Positions 1 to 13,331 of a stretch of 64,000 bases of DNA are shown here, piece by piece. The stretch is taken from NCBI GenBank assembly GCA_948567375.1, contig OX419756.1:69418552-69482551 (forward strand). Direction: 5' to 3'. Numbering within the stretch: position 1 is the stretch's first letter; every line of letters begins with the position of its first letter. Origin of the DNA: Lunularia cruciata. Its lineage: Eukaryota; Streptophyta; Marchantiopsida; Lunulariales; Lunulariaceae. The position numbers were made by a program, and so were the translations under genes. The notes under the pieces are model-generated. The model was not told where the DNA came from. It did not search any database and worked only from the letters and a program-made list of their open reading frames with translations.

Positions 1-126
1 CAAAGCCTAATTCATCCATTTAGGCCTCCCAAATTGGCTCCAAAGTTTTGAGCCAATTTTTCAAGCCAATTTTTCACCAAGCCAATTTTTCAACTCTAGA
101 TGATAATTCTAGCTATTGGTATTACA
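1..126 (-). repeat. Family C LTR, partial relic
   Basis: The stretch from the window edge to the GGTATTACA end matches the 5' part of the family C LTR on the minus strand (compare 54628-55350). It shares the wording around 'cctaattcatccattttaggcc', with an internal deletion and a small repeated 'ccaatttttca' block. The adjacent bases at 127-140 are purine-rich on the minus strand, as expected for a polypurine tract. It may therefore be the 3' LTR of an element extending to the right, but that is inference. Confidence 0.6.
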
Positions 127-950
127 CTCTCCCATCACTTTGAGTGTGGGTCCCAACTTGTGCATAATCCATCATGACAATGGCACTCTTGGTGGCAAGG
201 TGGCTCCACATCTTTTCATGCTGGTGATATTGGCATTAAAGGTCTCTCTTCATTTTGTCTAACACCTTTAGCATCGGCTCGGCATGTAGTTCCCTCTTCA
301 GCGTTAGGAACTTTCAAGGTGCTACTCTCTTTTGGCACTTCTTTGGAGCAGGATGCTACTTCTTTGTCACAATTTGCTTGGTGCTCAACCCTTGCTTGGA
401 TAATGTCTTTGTGCTTTGTCTCTAACACTTTTGCCAATAAGTGCATTCCTTCATTGTTGGACTTTCCTTCTCCTTCTCCTTCCTTGTGAGCTTGTTCACT
501 AATTGGACCCCCTCTAATCTCATTGTCATAGTCCTAATTTCTATGAATATGTAGATATGATCTAAGGAGGAAGAAAAAGAGAAAGAGAATAATATTTATG
601 GTTGTAATACAAGAAGAACAACCAATTAACCCTGATAGTCAAAAGAGAAAGTAATACTCACTTAACACCAAAGTTAGTGCTAAGGAGGATGATGGTGATT
701 GAGATCAAGCAAGAGCAAAAAATGGCTACAAACATGAACCCAATGCCACATGGGCATATGCACCACATGAGCACCCAAGAACATGCAGTGTGCATTGCTA
801 GTATGCTCAATGGTTTGCAGGTCCACATCAACCTACATATGCAAACCTCATTAGTTCCAAGGCCTTTGTGCATGAACTCTTCTTTTAGAGGGCAAGAGGT
901 CCCTCCTCTTAACTGAGGCTCCACACCTTGAAGTCTTACTCAAGAGAACA
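127..950 (-). other. Decayed retroelement interior, hydrophilic coding fragment
   Basis: A lysine/glutamate-rich open stretch of about 76 codons lies at 216-446 on the minus strand, next to the LTR relic at 1-126. It has no recognisable catalytic motif. The rest up to 950 shows short overlapping open frames on both strands and no conserved domain. I read it as the interior of a degraded element; the protein family is unknown. Confidence 0.3.
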
Positions 951-1008
951 CCATGTCAAAAGAGAGGGGATCGAACCATTGTATCATTCACCAACATGAG
1001 TAATTAGA

Positions 1009-1375
1009 ATTGAGGGAGGAGAGGAAATTCTATTCTTACTTTGAAGTATGCACGCCAGTTGTAGGAGAAATCACAAGCTCAATTCTCACTTGCAATGGCA
1101 AAGTAAGGAAGTGGATTGAGAGTTTTGGCACCCAAGGCCTTAGGAGAGGTAGTACAAAACTTTATGAGGTTTTTTTCCTCTCATAGAAGGAGTAACAAGA
1201 ATTGAGGGAAGACAAAAAAAATTTGTTCTTTCTTTGAAGTCAAGAAGTGAGTTTTAACTAAATTACAAGCTCAATTCTCACTTGCGTTAGCAAAGTAAGG
1301 AAATGTGTTGAGAGTCTTATCATCAAGGGCCTTATGAGCATCCAAGCCTTAGGAGAGGTAGTCTAAACGCTTTTG
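1009..1375. repeat. Diverged tandem duplication, two units of about 180 bp
   Basis: Two consecutive units (about 1009-1180 and 1185-1375) share the order 'aattgagggagga / ttctttgaagt / acaagctcaattctcactt / gcaaagtaaggaa / ttgagagt / ccttaggagaggtagt'. They differ by many substitutions and small indels, so the duplication is old. No coding frame is conserved between them. The bases from 1376 to 1700 hold nothing recognisable. Confidence 0.65.
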
Positions 1376-1699
1376 GAGTTTGTCAGCTCCCGCAACTCTT
1401 TCAATTGCCATCAACGAGAAGAGTGTTGCACAAGGCCAATTCAAAAGGCGGATGTAGAATTATCCAAGACATGTAAGTTTGTGGAGGTGCACAGGGACTT
1501 GTGACAACCTTATGTCAATGTAAAAATATTTTAATGATAAGAATTGGTCATCCCCATAAGGATACACTTTGGAATTGATTAGATTAAGCAGAATAGGTGT
1601 TAAAATATCACAATTTGTTTATTATTATGTATTTAACCTCTTGGTCAGGAACTACTCCTAGAAGAGTGCAGAGTAACCCATAGTAGCACTCCATAGAAA

Positions 1700-3140
1700 A
1701 GAAAAATTAACTGCTCTATGCATCATAAGACCATGAATACTTGAAGGGTTGAGTTTGGAAATGCTTCACTTGCTTCTCCAAGATGGCTATAGGAATCTCC
1801 AAGGTGGGAAAAAAATGGGTATGGGTCCTTTGCCCCAATTGCTCAAACATGGTCCTTAACTCATGTAAAATGGTACTAATTGGTGTGGTTTGAGATGTAG
1901 GGTCTGTATTGATAGTGGCATTGCAGGCTGTCCACAATCTCACATCCTAGTGGAACCACGTAATCTTGGCATCAATGACTTGGTTTGATTTTACATACTC
2001 CTATCTAAGATAGAGATGTAACTTCAATGCAAGAACTTGGTTCACCAGTTTCAAACAGTCCACTAAGTACCTCAAGGAAAAGTATGGGATATTTATTGAT
2101 ACAAAGGTCAACTCATGGTGTTATTCTGATAGGAGGTCCCTCCTTAGTAGTCCCTCTACTAATACATAGCAAGTTTTGAAGAGATTCCAAAACTCAATTC
2201 CTCAAGTCCATAATAGGGAGAATTGCTCTCTACCAATGATTGCATGTAGTGAGATATGCCAGTTTATTGCCAAATCAGATTGATCCACTTGTTCCACCAA
2301 GGTAAAAATTAAAGTTTCTTGTTATAGTCAACTAAAAGCAACAAGAACATCTACTTGCATGTCTTGCATTAAGGTAGGTTGTGGTAGGAAAGGATACCAT
2401 GCAGACCGCTCCTTGCCTTCTTGGCATAGCATATGGGTAGATTCCTTTGCCTCATGGACATTGATAATACCTAGAGTTGGAAACAACAAAAATAACAGTT
2501 GGGTGGTGACAATAACAAGATTAAAACTTGACCCATTGTATGGTGGAATAACCAACATGAGCCATTCTTGGAACTCGTAGGATTATAGTGGGACTCTCTT
2601 GATAACTTCTGGGGGCGTAGAGTTGTCCCATCAAGTTGCCCATATCACTATCACATCCTTAGTGCAATGCTCAAGTCTTGCATTCTTGGGGCCACTCTAA
2701 CAGGCCTGATGGGCTCTAGGAACTGCGGGCCTAGGAAGCACTCATGAAGAACAAAAAGTCTTTGGCAAGTACCACCATACACTCCACTAATTGAAATACC
2801 AAGTCTCATGCTTTGTATGTTAGTTGGTCCTGCCCGGAAAGCCTCCAACTTCTCCCTAATGGGCTGCCCATTGAAGATTCAAGTACCTCTCTTGATTCAA
2901 GGTGTCGCACTATTCTTCCAATAGTTTCTTTCCCATCAATATATGGGCTCAACTGGTTCATTTCTTCTTAGATGATGGCCATGATTGTATCCTCTCATCT
3001 TTTCCCTAGAGGCCATTCCTCTACAATCTGTCCTAGGAGGTCCACCATATGGGTTGCTTCTATTGAACTTCCCATGTTTCTATGCTTGTTGATCATCCAC
3101 TCTCCTCAAGTTGTGTATTGAGCTTTGTGGTACTACAAGG
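1700..3140 (-). pseudogene. Decayed coding relic, unknown protein
   Basis: The minus strand reads as a hydrophilic helical protein broken by many stops and frame changes. The longest open piece (1716-1943) contains a run 'PTLEIPIAILEKQVKHF'. Another stretch around 2850-3060 reads as a long amphipathic segment with only isolated stops. The plus strand has no comparable pattern. No domain is recognised. It resembles the other minus-strand coiled-coil relics in this window in style, but direct homology was not established. Confidence 0.4.
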
Positions 3141-5279
3141 ATGGGTTTAGAGCACATTGTCATGCTTTACCTTTCTCTCTTTGGGAACACACAAGGTGCC
3201 TAGCTGTGGAGCCTATAGATCAAAGATTGTATTTTAATCTGTCCTTACTAGTTTGAGCGTATGTGAAACACAACCAGTAAAATATTATTCTTTAGGTTTT
3301 GGTATTCTTGCTATCAGGTAAGGTGGTAATGTGCAACCTAACTTGTCAACATCACACACACTCTTGGTCTATTGATCATCACTTCCAACATTACCAAGGA
3401 GAAATACACAACACTCTTAGAAGGAAAGAACTTATGTGCAATGCCCGCACACCAATGCAAACCAACAAGGTGCACAAACAAGCATGCAAGCATGGTAAGG
3501 ATCCAACCACAAAAAGTCAACAGCAACTCTCCATGCTTTTGGTGGAAACCAGCTTTAAAGCTCCTTGCCCTATCCTCAAGTTGATTTTAATCTGTACTTC
3601 AGCTTCCTTGATTATGCACTTTAGATTTCAACCAATTCCTAATCCAAGTGTAGAACTTTTATCTTCTTTGTTGGAGAAAATCCTATGAAAATCAGATGGG
3701 TGTTACTTTCTCTATGTGGCTTGAATCCAAGTGTTCTACAATTCAATACAAAGCTTCTGAGGTAAGTTTTCTAATGACATGAAATATACCTCAATTTGAT
3801 TACTAAAGCTCCGTTGATAAGCTTCCAAACTTGACCAATTGCTTGTAGGTTTTTACCTTAATTTTGAAATCCCTATTTTAGAGTTTGCTCTTGGTTCTTG
3901 GCAATTTTCCCTAAATTTATGCTTCAAAAGTACACTCCATCCACAAAAACATTGTGGCAACCTGAAACTCCCAATCATAGTCACAATGTAGGAGAATTGA
4001 CATCCAATCAAGATGGAAGATAAAAATTGCTCTACCGAGCTTATGACCATATTTGCAACAGAGTTTCCTGCACCAGTTCTCCCTCTCTATGGACCTAAAG
4101 TAAAAAAAATAAATTTCATAGTAGCTGGTTGTGCTCTTGTCAAACACTCTCCAAAGTTTAATACCCTAATCCAACCACAAATTCTAGACATGGATCAATT
4201 CTTGAGTTGGGCTAACTTGTGAGCTCTATAGAGCTGGGTATGCTTGATCCAAGACCTTTAATTGTCTATTTGAAGAATTCATATGAAATCTTTGCATAGA
4301 GGTGCAAATTTTGACCACTAACTAGATTAGAAATTTTCACAAGGTGATTTGAACCACAACTTAAGGAATGGTCCAAATTCCAAACTTGATTAGCATCTCA
4401 TTTCCAACACCTCACTTTCCAGAACTTCAACTTTAATTGACCAGATCTGATTTGAGATTGATCACATTTTAACATTTCTTGAGCTCAACACTACAAACCC
4501 TTTGTCATCTGTCCTATCCTCTTAAAAAATCATGAAAATGTCTCTTAGTGCTCTCCAAATTGTCTATTTTGTCTTCTTGGGTATGAATTCTCCCCCCTTA
4601 CTTCAATTGATCATATCTCCCACAAAATTGACTCAAATCTCTCAAATTGTGTCTCAAAATTGGAGCATGTCTTTTCTTCTTTCCAACCATGGTCTTTTTT
4701 CCTTAAGTTACTTCCCCAAACTCCCCCAATTTTCCAAAACCTCCTGAATTCTCCTCTTGGAAACCAATCTCTTACAATTTTGTCTTTTAGCTCTTCACCT
4801 CTTGACAAGTGGACCCCACGATTCCACCTTGAAGCTCATGAGCAAACATTCAGGCATTTCTCAATTATAGAAGCACATACATTGTTAATCCCTAGACTTG
4901 CTTGTAAGTAAGCACCGGAAGGACGATAAGATATGGGTTTTCCATCATCAACTCTGTGAATAGCATCCCAAAATGTGTCACCATCCAATCCCATAAGCCA
5001 TTATGATAAGTTACTTTTTTTACGGGCTACACAACCCACAACAAAACAATGCTCATAGTGGTGATTATCTCTTTGGCACCAACTTCTCTTCCTCAAGTCC
5101 CTTTTTTTGTGATTTTTCTCTAGATGCTAGTTACCTTCTACTTATGATTTCACTCCACTAGCAATATTCCTACCAAACCCATGTTGATTTCCGGCATTAT
5201 CTTTGGGGCTATTGTGTCATAGAGACATTCATGTAGGATAACTAATGCCTACAAGGCCGCCCTTAGGTGCTTGTATCAT
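3141..5279. other. No gene recognised; repeat-derived intergenic DNA
   Basis: The longest open frame is 129 codons (3299-3688, +) with no domain and a composition typical of chance reading. At about 4990-5045 the plus strand resembles chromovirus D integrase-region DNA seen on the minus strand at 63900-63965 (shared 'atgataagt', 'acgggct' and 'cacaacccacaac'-like wording). A broken family member is therefore probably present. Nothing else is supported here. Confidence 0.35.
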
Positions 5280-7785
5280 TGTCATAATCCCATCCTTCTT
5301 GGATCCTCCTCTTGCTGATCCTCCAAGCCATCTTTCTTAGTGTTCTCCTTGTTATCCTCTGCCTTGGATCTTTGGCCTCTATCGGCCCCGCCTCTTGCTG
5401 CCTGATAAATTGGAGGAGTTGGTTGACCATCTACTCCAACTTCCAAGTTTGAATAGTGAGGTCATTTCAAGGTTTTTGTTGTGCCTTTACCTCAACCTAC
5501 TTCTTGTACCTCTTCTCCTTGTAGTATAGATGGTCCTTCCGGTATTGGGTTTTCTTTGTGGTCAGACCATTTATGGTCAAATGCCAAGAAGCTAGCTCTC
5601 CCTTTTGTGTGCCCTAGACCTCTTATGCAAGGATCTTCTCCTTCTCCAAAATTGCAACCTCTACTTCTAACCTAGAGCGGACTACCTTTAACTCTACTAT
5701 CTCCTTTCACAAAGCTTCAATATCTTCACCTAGTTCCCGTATTTTGATATTGGAGCCCTCCTTTTCTTGGGATATCTAAGCCTGGAGCTCACAGTATTCT
5801 CCTCCTAGTTCTCTCTCCTTGTTTTGGCTGACCTCTAACTGCTAGGCGGTGGTTGTCTTATCCGTTGGGGCAGCTTGGAGCTAGTGGTTACCCTCTATTA
5901 ATTTGTTTTGTAGGAGGTCAAATGGTGACTTTGAGTTGTTGCCTTGTCATTCCAAACAGTCTTTACTTCTTGTATCCTGCAGTTGTGTTCTTTGCAAAGC
6001 TCTCCTACTCTTCTCATAGCTCAACAATCTGGGTGCGGGCTAATGTATTGCATCTAATCTCCATCAGCATAGAGGTTAGACCCTACTTCCATTCCTTGCA
6101 AGAGTTCTTTACCCACTACAGGAATTCTTCTTTAGACACTAGGTTGTCCACAAGAGTGTATCAAATGAAGGAAAACCCTCATGACTTGTGATGATCTGTG
6201 GCACCTACTTCCCACAATTGCCTAGCCAATATAGTGGCCTCTATCAACACATGGGGTGCCATCTGCTCTATGGTCCTAAGCAGTGAGTTATTTACCAATA
6301 GGGAATAGTCTTTTCCTTGATGATTTTGCAGGCAAGGTAGGTTCTATTTCAACAAAATTTAGGTGGTCTGGCATTGTTATCAAACTCACTCCTTGATCTC
6401 CTTCATTTTGAGGATACTTGACTAATGTCCTACTTGGTCCTAGTATGAGCAATAGGAGCAATGGGTTGTCATGAGGTCTATGTAATACCAAGAGCTAGCC
6501 ATATGATCTAGATGTGAAATTTGGTTTGGTAATATCTAGAATGATGTTATATATGATGGTCAAAATAGATCAGACAGAGGTATCACCAAAACAGTACTTC
6601 TTCTAATAGAGCAGAAACCAAAATAGACTTGAGAACCTTAGAACCAATAGCTAGACATATGATATAAAAGTGAAAATTGGGTTGGTAACATCTGGAAGGA
6701 AGTTACACATGATGGACTCAACAGATCAGAAAGAGGTTTAACCAAAAGGGGACTTCTACTAATAGAGTAGGAACCAAAATATGCCTGAAGTCCTTAAATT
6801 TTGGGGGCCAAAATGGATGACTTAAACCTCAAAAATATGCAAATTCCTCTCCCAAGAGGAACAGTTGGCCTCCCTTGCCCCTTGGTTTGTCTCATCAAGA
6901 GCTTTCCAACAGTACCTTATGTGATTCTTAGACTTCTACATGAAGATTCCCTAAAAGATTCCCTTTGGTCAAAGCTTATTTGACCAACCAGATAGAACTT
7001 GGACCGACATGCCACCTATCTGTGTGCCTAATCCTATGGTGGAGCTTCCTTGGAGGAGATCCTCTTTGTCTATATACTAAAGAGAAGGTGCTCCTTTGGG
7101 GCACTAAATGTTGAGTGTGTAATCTGTGTTTTTCTCTCTTCTCTTGTCCTCAGAGTATTACAGTCTAGGAGGATCATCATCAATGTTGATGACCTCTGTG
7201 TCTTTGGGTGCCTCTTCTCTAACAACCCTCTTCCCTTTGGACACAAAGCCTCACATTCTCAAGGGAGTCACCTCACCTTGCTTTCCATTGCTTGTTGGTT
7301 TCCTCCATATAACCTTCAGCTTCATTTCCTTGATTAAGATCAGTGAGACAATGATCCCCTTCTCCAAGCTTTTGGTCTTCTCCCTTTTACTACCCATAGC
7401 CTCAATGACTATGGGCTCTAGTAGTTCAATCTCTTAGGATATCGGAATTATATTCGTTTGTAACCTTAGGAGGATATGTTCATGTTCTTTCTTGGTCCAC
7501 TAGGTGAAGTGTGAGACCAATTATGTGGTGACATGTGGGCTCACATATTGCTTGCCAATCCACTTGGCCATTTCTTGGTAGCTCTTCTTGAAAATTGGCA
7601 TTTGTGATATTAGAGCTACCTCTTTAACCAAATTCTCCTTTAGCTCAAAGGCTCCTACAAAAAAAATTTCTAAAATGGCCATAAGTGAAGGTTCCATTTT
7701 GAAGGGTATTCCCCCTTTAGTTTTCTTTGTTGGAATTGCTCTCTTAAACCCCGCACAACATTCCCATAGTGTTGTAAAGATTACA
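5280..7785 (-). pseudogene. Decayed coiled-coil coding relic interrupted by a solo LTR
   Basis: The minus strand on both sides of the LTR at 6481-7162 reads as one decayed coding region. Removing the LTR and one copy of its 5-bp target duplication joins an acidic stretch ending in DDDPPRP to HDNPLLLL in the same frame. About 5300-5500 reads as a charged coiled-coil with few stops. About 7440-7700 also reads as protein, with frame changes. The right end is cut at 7785 by element E, and similar reading seems to resume at 13332. Function unknown; it may be the extra ORF of a large retroelement or a dead host gene. Confidence 0.4.
6481..7162 (+). mobile_element. Solo LTR of gypsy family C with perfect TSD
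   Basis: The element starts TGTAATAC and ends GTATTACA, an 8-bp terminal inverted repeat typical of LTR ends. It is flanked by the identical 5-bp duplications GTCTA at 6476-6480 and 7163-7167. Its 682 bp match the LTR of chromovirus D (54628-55350, opposite strand). It includes an internal duplication of about 130 bp (around 6485-6610 and 6640-6770). No internal domain follows, so recombination between two LTRs probably deleted the body. A plus-strand 'ctatatacta' stretch near 7070 may be its TATA region. Confidence 0.9.
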
Positions 7786-8185
7786 TGTAAAAGACAAAGA
7801 CCAAGGAGAGAAATAGGAGAATGGAAGCTTGAATTAGGACACTTGAATGAGAGAAACTCTGAATGTCTAGCATGAGCTTTGGCTCTGATATTTAAAGGGA
7901 GTATACAAGACTCTTGAGAAGCTTCTCAAGAAGCTTTCTTGAGCCACTTTCTTGGAATGCAAGCCAAGTTAACCAAGAAGCTTCTCAAGAACCTTCCTTC
8001 TAGAAGTTGTTTACTTGGCATGCAAGCTAAGCTAATTGGAAGCTTCTAGAAGCTATCTACTTAGGGTGCAAGCTAAGCTAGTTGAGAAGCTTCCTAGATG
8101 CTTTTGGAATATTTTAGGTTAATTTGTCTTATTTTCTTCTTTGTTAGCCCTAACTAACTTCATCGCTCAACTCCATATTGTTACA
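7786..8185 (-). repeat. Element E 3' LTR
   Basis: About 400 bp, starting TGTAAAAGAC and ending ATTGTTACA on the plus strand, homologous to the LTRs at 32631 and 37818. It holds several GAAGCTTC blocks. The adjacent 'tattcccccactgctagttgg' is the polypurine tract in minus-strand sense. Confidence 0.9.
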
Positions 8186-11100
8186 TATTCCCCCACTGCT
8201 AGTTGGTGATGTCCTCGTTGCAATTGAATCTTTAGAATCCTGGATGGCCATTTGTGCATTTTGGAGGTGAGAAAGAGGTTTCTATGTGACATCATGAAGA
8301 GGATATCCTTTCTATAGGACCTTATACTTTGTATGTTGTCAACGACCTTATTGAATGTGGCAATGCACAAGGATATAGTCAACATTTTACTCCTCATGAT
8401 CAATGATAGGTACAGGACGAAGAGGAGGAGAAGGAGGTTGGACATGAGAGGAAAAATAAGATGGATTAGAAACAAAGAGTTTCAACTTGGAAATGTGAAA
8501 GATAGGGTGGATATGCATATAACAAGGCAAGGCAAGTTTATAAGCAATAGGACAGATAATTTGGGTGACTTCAAAGGGTTCTATCCAATCAGGGGTGAGT
8601 TTATGAACTTGGGTATCAAGTGGGAGGGGTAGGTTACTAGAGGAGAGCTTGACTTGACCTTATCACCAACTTGAAAAGTGAGATCACAATGATGGTGGTT
8701 CACATATTGTTTCTGACAATTCTAAGCAACAAAGAGATGAGATTTGGCTTGTTGGAGGGATTGGGATATGGTGATCAAGAAGGTGGAAGTATGAGGGACA
8801 CGAGATGGAGGAGGAGCAAGAAGGGAATCTGGAACAAGTTGATTTTGGCCAAAATTGAGAAAGAAAGGAGAGAATCTAGTGCTTGCTTGTTTGAAATAAT
8901 TGTATGTAAACTCCATAGCTGCAAGGCATTCATTGCAATTGGTATGGTAGATGTTGATGAAGGCATGAAGCATATCCTCCAAGGTGCAATCTTCACATTC
9001 TATTTGTCCATCAGTTTAAGGATGTTAGGCTATGGACAAAGCAAGCTTGGTGCCAAGTATCTCAAAGATTGTTTGCCAAAATTTCCTAGTGATTTGAGGA
9101 TCATGGTCCAATATGAATACATGAGGCATCCCATTATGCTAGAAGGTAGTGTCAAAGTTGATCTATGCCAATGTTGGAACATCCACAGTATCAAAGGTTT
9201 GCACCAAATGGATTTTCTTACTGAGCTTATCCATAAACATCACAATCACTATGTGACCTTGCTTTGTCTTGGGCAAGAATGTGATTAGATCTAAGCTCAC
9301 ATGTTCCTATTGAGAAAATGGAATAAGGAGTGGCTAAAGGAGTCCACTCGGTTTTTGGCTACTGGCCTTGTTGCATTGGCAACTCTAACACAATCAAACA
9401 AACTCTCAAACATCTTGTGTCATGTTGGGCCACCACCATTGGCATTGGAGAGTACCCAAGGTCTTGTCCACACCCATGTGACAAGTGATTGGTAAGTCAT
9501 GGGCTTCTTAGAAGCACACAAGTTGAAAATCACCCTTGGCTAGAACATATATCTTGTCCTCATGGAATAGAAGGCCTTCCTTGAAGGAAAGGATGTTGTA
9601 CTCCTTATTGGATATTGTAAGACAACCATGAACCATCTGGAAATAAAGATCTTGTCGTAGAGTTGACCTAAACTCATTTTGGACCTTGGAGTTGATTCAC
9701 ACCATTGTAATGGCTACCGTGATATGAGGAAGTGACTTCAAATCAGGCCGTCATGATAGGGCATCAAGGATGACATGGAACAAATCTGGTTTATACTCAA
9801 GTTTGAAATCAAAAAATTGGAGTTTCTCCTCCTATCGATAATGTTGACTCTTCATGTGTTCCAAGTGTAATGTTTGCAACAATAGTTTGTGATTAGTTTG
9901 CATGATCATTTGTTTCTCCAAAAGATAAAGCCTCCATACTTTGGTGGCATGCACCATTGCTAGTTGTTCCCAATCTTAAGTAGAGTAATTTTTTTTAGTT
10001 GTATTTAGTTGGTAAGACACAAAGGCAATGAGATGTAACCCATCTGGGAATTCTTGTTGCAACATGACTCCAATTGTAAAGTTAAAAGCATCAAAATTAA
10101 CCACACAAGGTAGTTGAGAATCATATGGTTGAAGAATGGATCTTGAAGACACCATATGTTTCAGCTTTTGGAATGTTTCTTTGTGTTTGGTGGTCCACTA
10201 AAAGCTTGAGTTCTTCCTTAAGGGATCAGTCAATGGTGGAGCCACATGGGCATAATAGTGGATGAACCGTTGGTAAAAGCTAGCCAATCCACTAAATGCT
10301 TGTACTTCTCTAGCATCTTTAGGAGTAGACCAATCAATAATGGCCTTGGTTTTCTCCTTTTCTATCTTGATCCACTCCGATAAGATCTTGTGACCTAAGA
10401 AGATAATTTCCTTTTGCTAAAAAGCACACTTTGACTTCTTGTAGTAAAATTTCCACTATCGTAGTTGTCTTAGGACTTCTTGCATATGATTCACGTGTTT
10501 TTCCTCTATCTTGCTATAGATTAAGATATCATCCAAGAACACCATCACGTATCAATCCAACAATCCATCCAACACCCAATGCATCTGATCCATGAAGACT
10601 GTTGGAGCATTAGTGAGCCCAAAAGGTAGAACTTTCCACTCAAGATGCCCATACCTTATGAATAAGGTAGTCTTTTGTGCATCCTCTCTATCAATGTAAA
10701 TTTACCAATCGCCATTACAAAGATTAACTTGGAGAAGTATTGTGCTCCACTCAACTATGTATCAAGTCATCAATTTGAGACAAGGGATATGCATTCTTCA
10801 CTATTTGTTATTGAGTCCACGGTAATCAATACAAAAACAAAGATCTTCTATCTTTCTTTGGAATGAATAGTACTGGTGTTTCCTAAGGAGATATACTATG
10901 TTATATAAAATACTTCTCCAACAACTCCATAATTGTTGTTAGTAACTCCTCCATCTCCTTTGGTGAGAGCCAATAGATTAGTCTATTCATTGGAGTACTC
11001 CTTGGCAATAATTCAATCTTGAAGATCATACCAAGATAATCCCTTTGGTAGATCATCCAAAAACACATCCACAAACTCTTAAACTATTTGATCAACCATT

Positions 11101-12918
11101 GCTTGCTAAGGCTCCTAACTCTCCATAGATTCTCCTTGTACGACTGGCTTGATCCACACCACAAAAATAGATTTATCGTCCTCCATAGCTTGCTCTATGG
11201 TTGCTTCATTGACAAACTTCCCATCTTGGGCCTCATCTCTCTTCAAAACTTGCTCTATGACTACCTTCTTGACAAACTTCCGATTTTGGGATTGACTATT
11301 CTCATGTCTCCTACTTAGAGGTGCCATACAACCTAATCGGAAATTCTTACCTTGGTGTTGTACTTGAATTTATTAGTGGTTCTAGTCAAATTGAACCTTA
11401 GTATATTCAAGCTAAGGTAGACCTTGAATGACATTATAGTGTAGAGGTGCCACTACAAACCTCATATACTCAAAATACTCTTTCCCAATCTTGAAGATAA
11501 CAAGATGCAAGGTACGGATTGCATAACCCTTTCTACCATCCACCATCATTAATCTACATTCAATTATTGGCTTGATAAAAATATGTAATTCCTTTGCTAA
11601 TTACATGGACAAGCAATTTTTTGAACTTCCTGAATCAACCAAAATCCTACAACCATGAATAGATATCATACCTTGAAAGTGAAGCAAACTTGCATAGGTT
11701 GAACCTTTGATCCTATTAGAACTAATCAAGTTCTCAACACGTGGCTCAAAATCTCATATTGGGATTCCTCATTTCCTGATCATTTTGCTCCACTAGCTCC
11801 CTAGGCAACTTGTCAATGTTGCACATTGAGTAGACATTGAGTAGACATTTTGCAATATGATGTTCAGTTTGGCAATAATAGAAACAACTACCATTTTATT
11901 GAAATTTTTCTGTATTTGTGGAGCCAAGTGGTCTCTATTAAATGGCATCAATATACATTGTGCCGGCTCCTTCACTTTTGTGTAGTGTATTGGTAGGTTT
12001 TGTGGCATCGAGGTCAAGACCAAGTTGTTGCAACCAAGGAATCAAAGCGTTTGGCCGATCGGATGGCTTCCTCCAAGTGTTGTGGCTCTCACATAATTAC
12101 CTCTTATTTGGTTTGTAACTCCAAGTCACTCACAAATTGATCCAAAGCTTCACCTTCTAGTATATTTAGAATTTGCATGGTGGTGTTTTGCAATTGCATG
12201 ATGTAACTTCTTACAAAGCCAATTTGCTTCAACTCTACCAACCTATCTTGTGCAGCTCATGTGACATTTATAGCTTGGAATAGACCAATTATTGCACTCT
12301 TGAATTTTTTCTATATCAAGTTTGATATAACAATTTGCCATTTAGCTCACTCCACTCGGAATCACCATCATAGCTTTGCTACTCCAACCAATTGGCTGGA
12401 AGTCAAGAGAATTTGTTTCCGTTCATCTTGAAATAATGTTTGTAGTCAAACACAAAATTCTTCAATGCACCAAGAAGATTCCTACCTTTGAAAAGCTTAG
12501 TTTTTAGAAATACAATTTGGTCTTCTCATTCTCAAATTGGTGGTCTCTTTAAGTGCTCTTGTCATCAATAATCTTGTTCATCCAACAATCAAGTAAGGTG
12601 TTTGATTTGTTCTTGTATAGCAATGAGAAATTCATTTATTGCCACCATGGTTATTATTCTATCACACCATTCCCAATCTATCTAATTTATTAATACATAG
12701 ATGCAACATGTCCATTGTTCTCCATAAGTCACAATTGGAAGTATTAAGAATTCCTTGGACAAGGTGATTTTTTATTTAGAAAATCTTACCCAAAGCATGA
12801 GGTGATGAATTGTGAAATGATAATTGGATAGTACTTGGACATAAAATCCCAATGGTTTGATAGAAATGGATTTGGTGGTCCATAAATTCCATCTATCCCA
12901 TTCCTACTTTGACACCAA

Positions 12919-13331
12919 TATAAAAGACCAAGATCAAGGAGAGAAATAGGAGAATGGAAGCTCACCTTGGGACACTTGAATGAGGAAAGCTCTAAATGCC
13001 TAGCATGAGCTTTGGCTTGAGTATTTATAGGGAGTGTACAAGTCTCTTGAGAAGCTCCTCAAGAAGCTTCCTTGAGCAACTTTCTTGGAGTTAAGTTAAC
13101 CGGGAAGCTTCTCAAGAAATATTTTTTTTAAATCATTTATTTGGCATGCAAGCTAAGCTAGTTGGAAGCTTTTACAAGCTTCCAACTAGAAGTTAAGCAG
13201 TGCAAGCTAAGATAGCTAAGAAGCTTTCTAGGAAGCTTCCTAGATGGTTTTGGAATATTGTAGGCTAATTTGTTGTATTTGCTACTTTGTCAAATCTAAC
13301 TAACTTCAATGCTAAACTCCATATGGTTACA
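12919..13331 (-). repeat. Element E 5' LTR
   Basis: About 413 bp homologous to 7786-8185 but clearly diverged from it, including decay of the terminal TG to TA. The bases just left of it ('gacaccaa') are the mutated initiator-Met-type primer-binding site in minus-strand sense. Confidence 0.88.

Larger units (their letters stand above)
7786..13331 (-). mobile_element. Element E: degenerate family A chromovirus, full span
   Basis: A full-length but heavily decayed copy of the family typified by 32631-38240, on the minus strand. In minus-strand order it has a 5' LTR at 12919-13331, gag relics (about 11750-12900), a protease relic (11400-11700), reverse transcriptase and RNase H (about 9900-11000), integrase (8700-9500), a chromodomain region (8200-8600), a polypurine tract (8186-8206) and a 3' LTR at 7786-8185. 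Every frame is broken by stops and indels, and CpG is nearly absent. The flanking 5 bp (TTACA / TTATG) look like a decayed target duplication. Confidence 0.9.

Noticed and set aside
3299-3688. 129-codon plus-strand open frame as a gene
   Set aside because: No domain, poor codon structure, many overlapping frames of similar length on both strands, and an AT-rich repeat setting.
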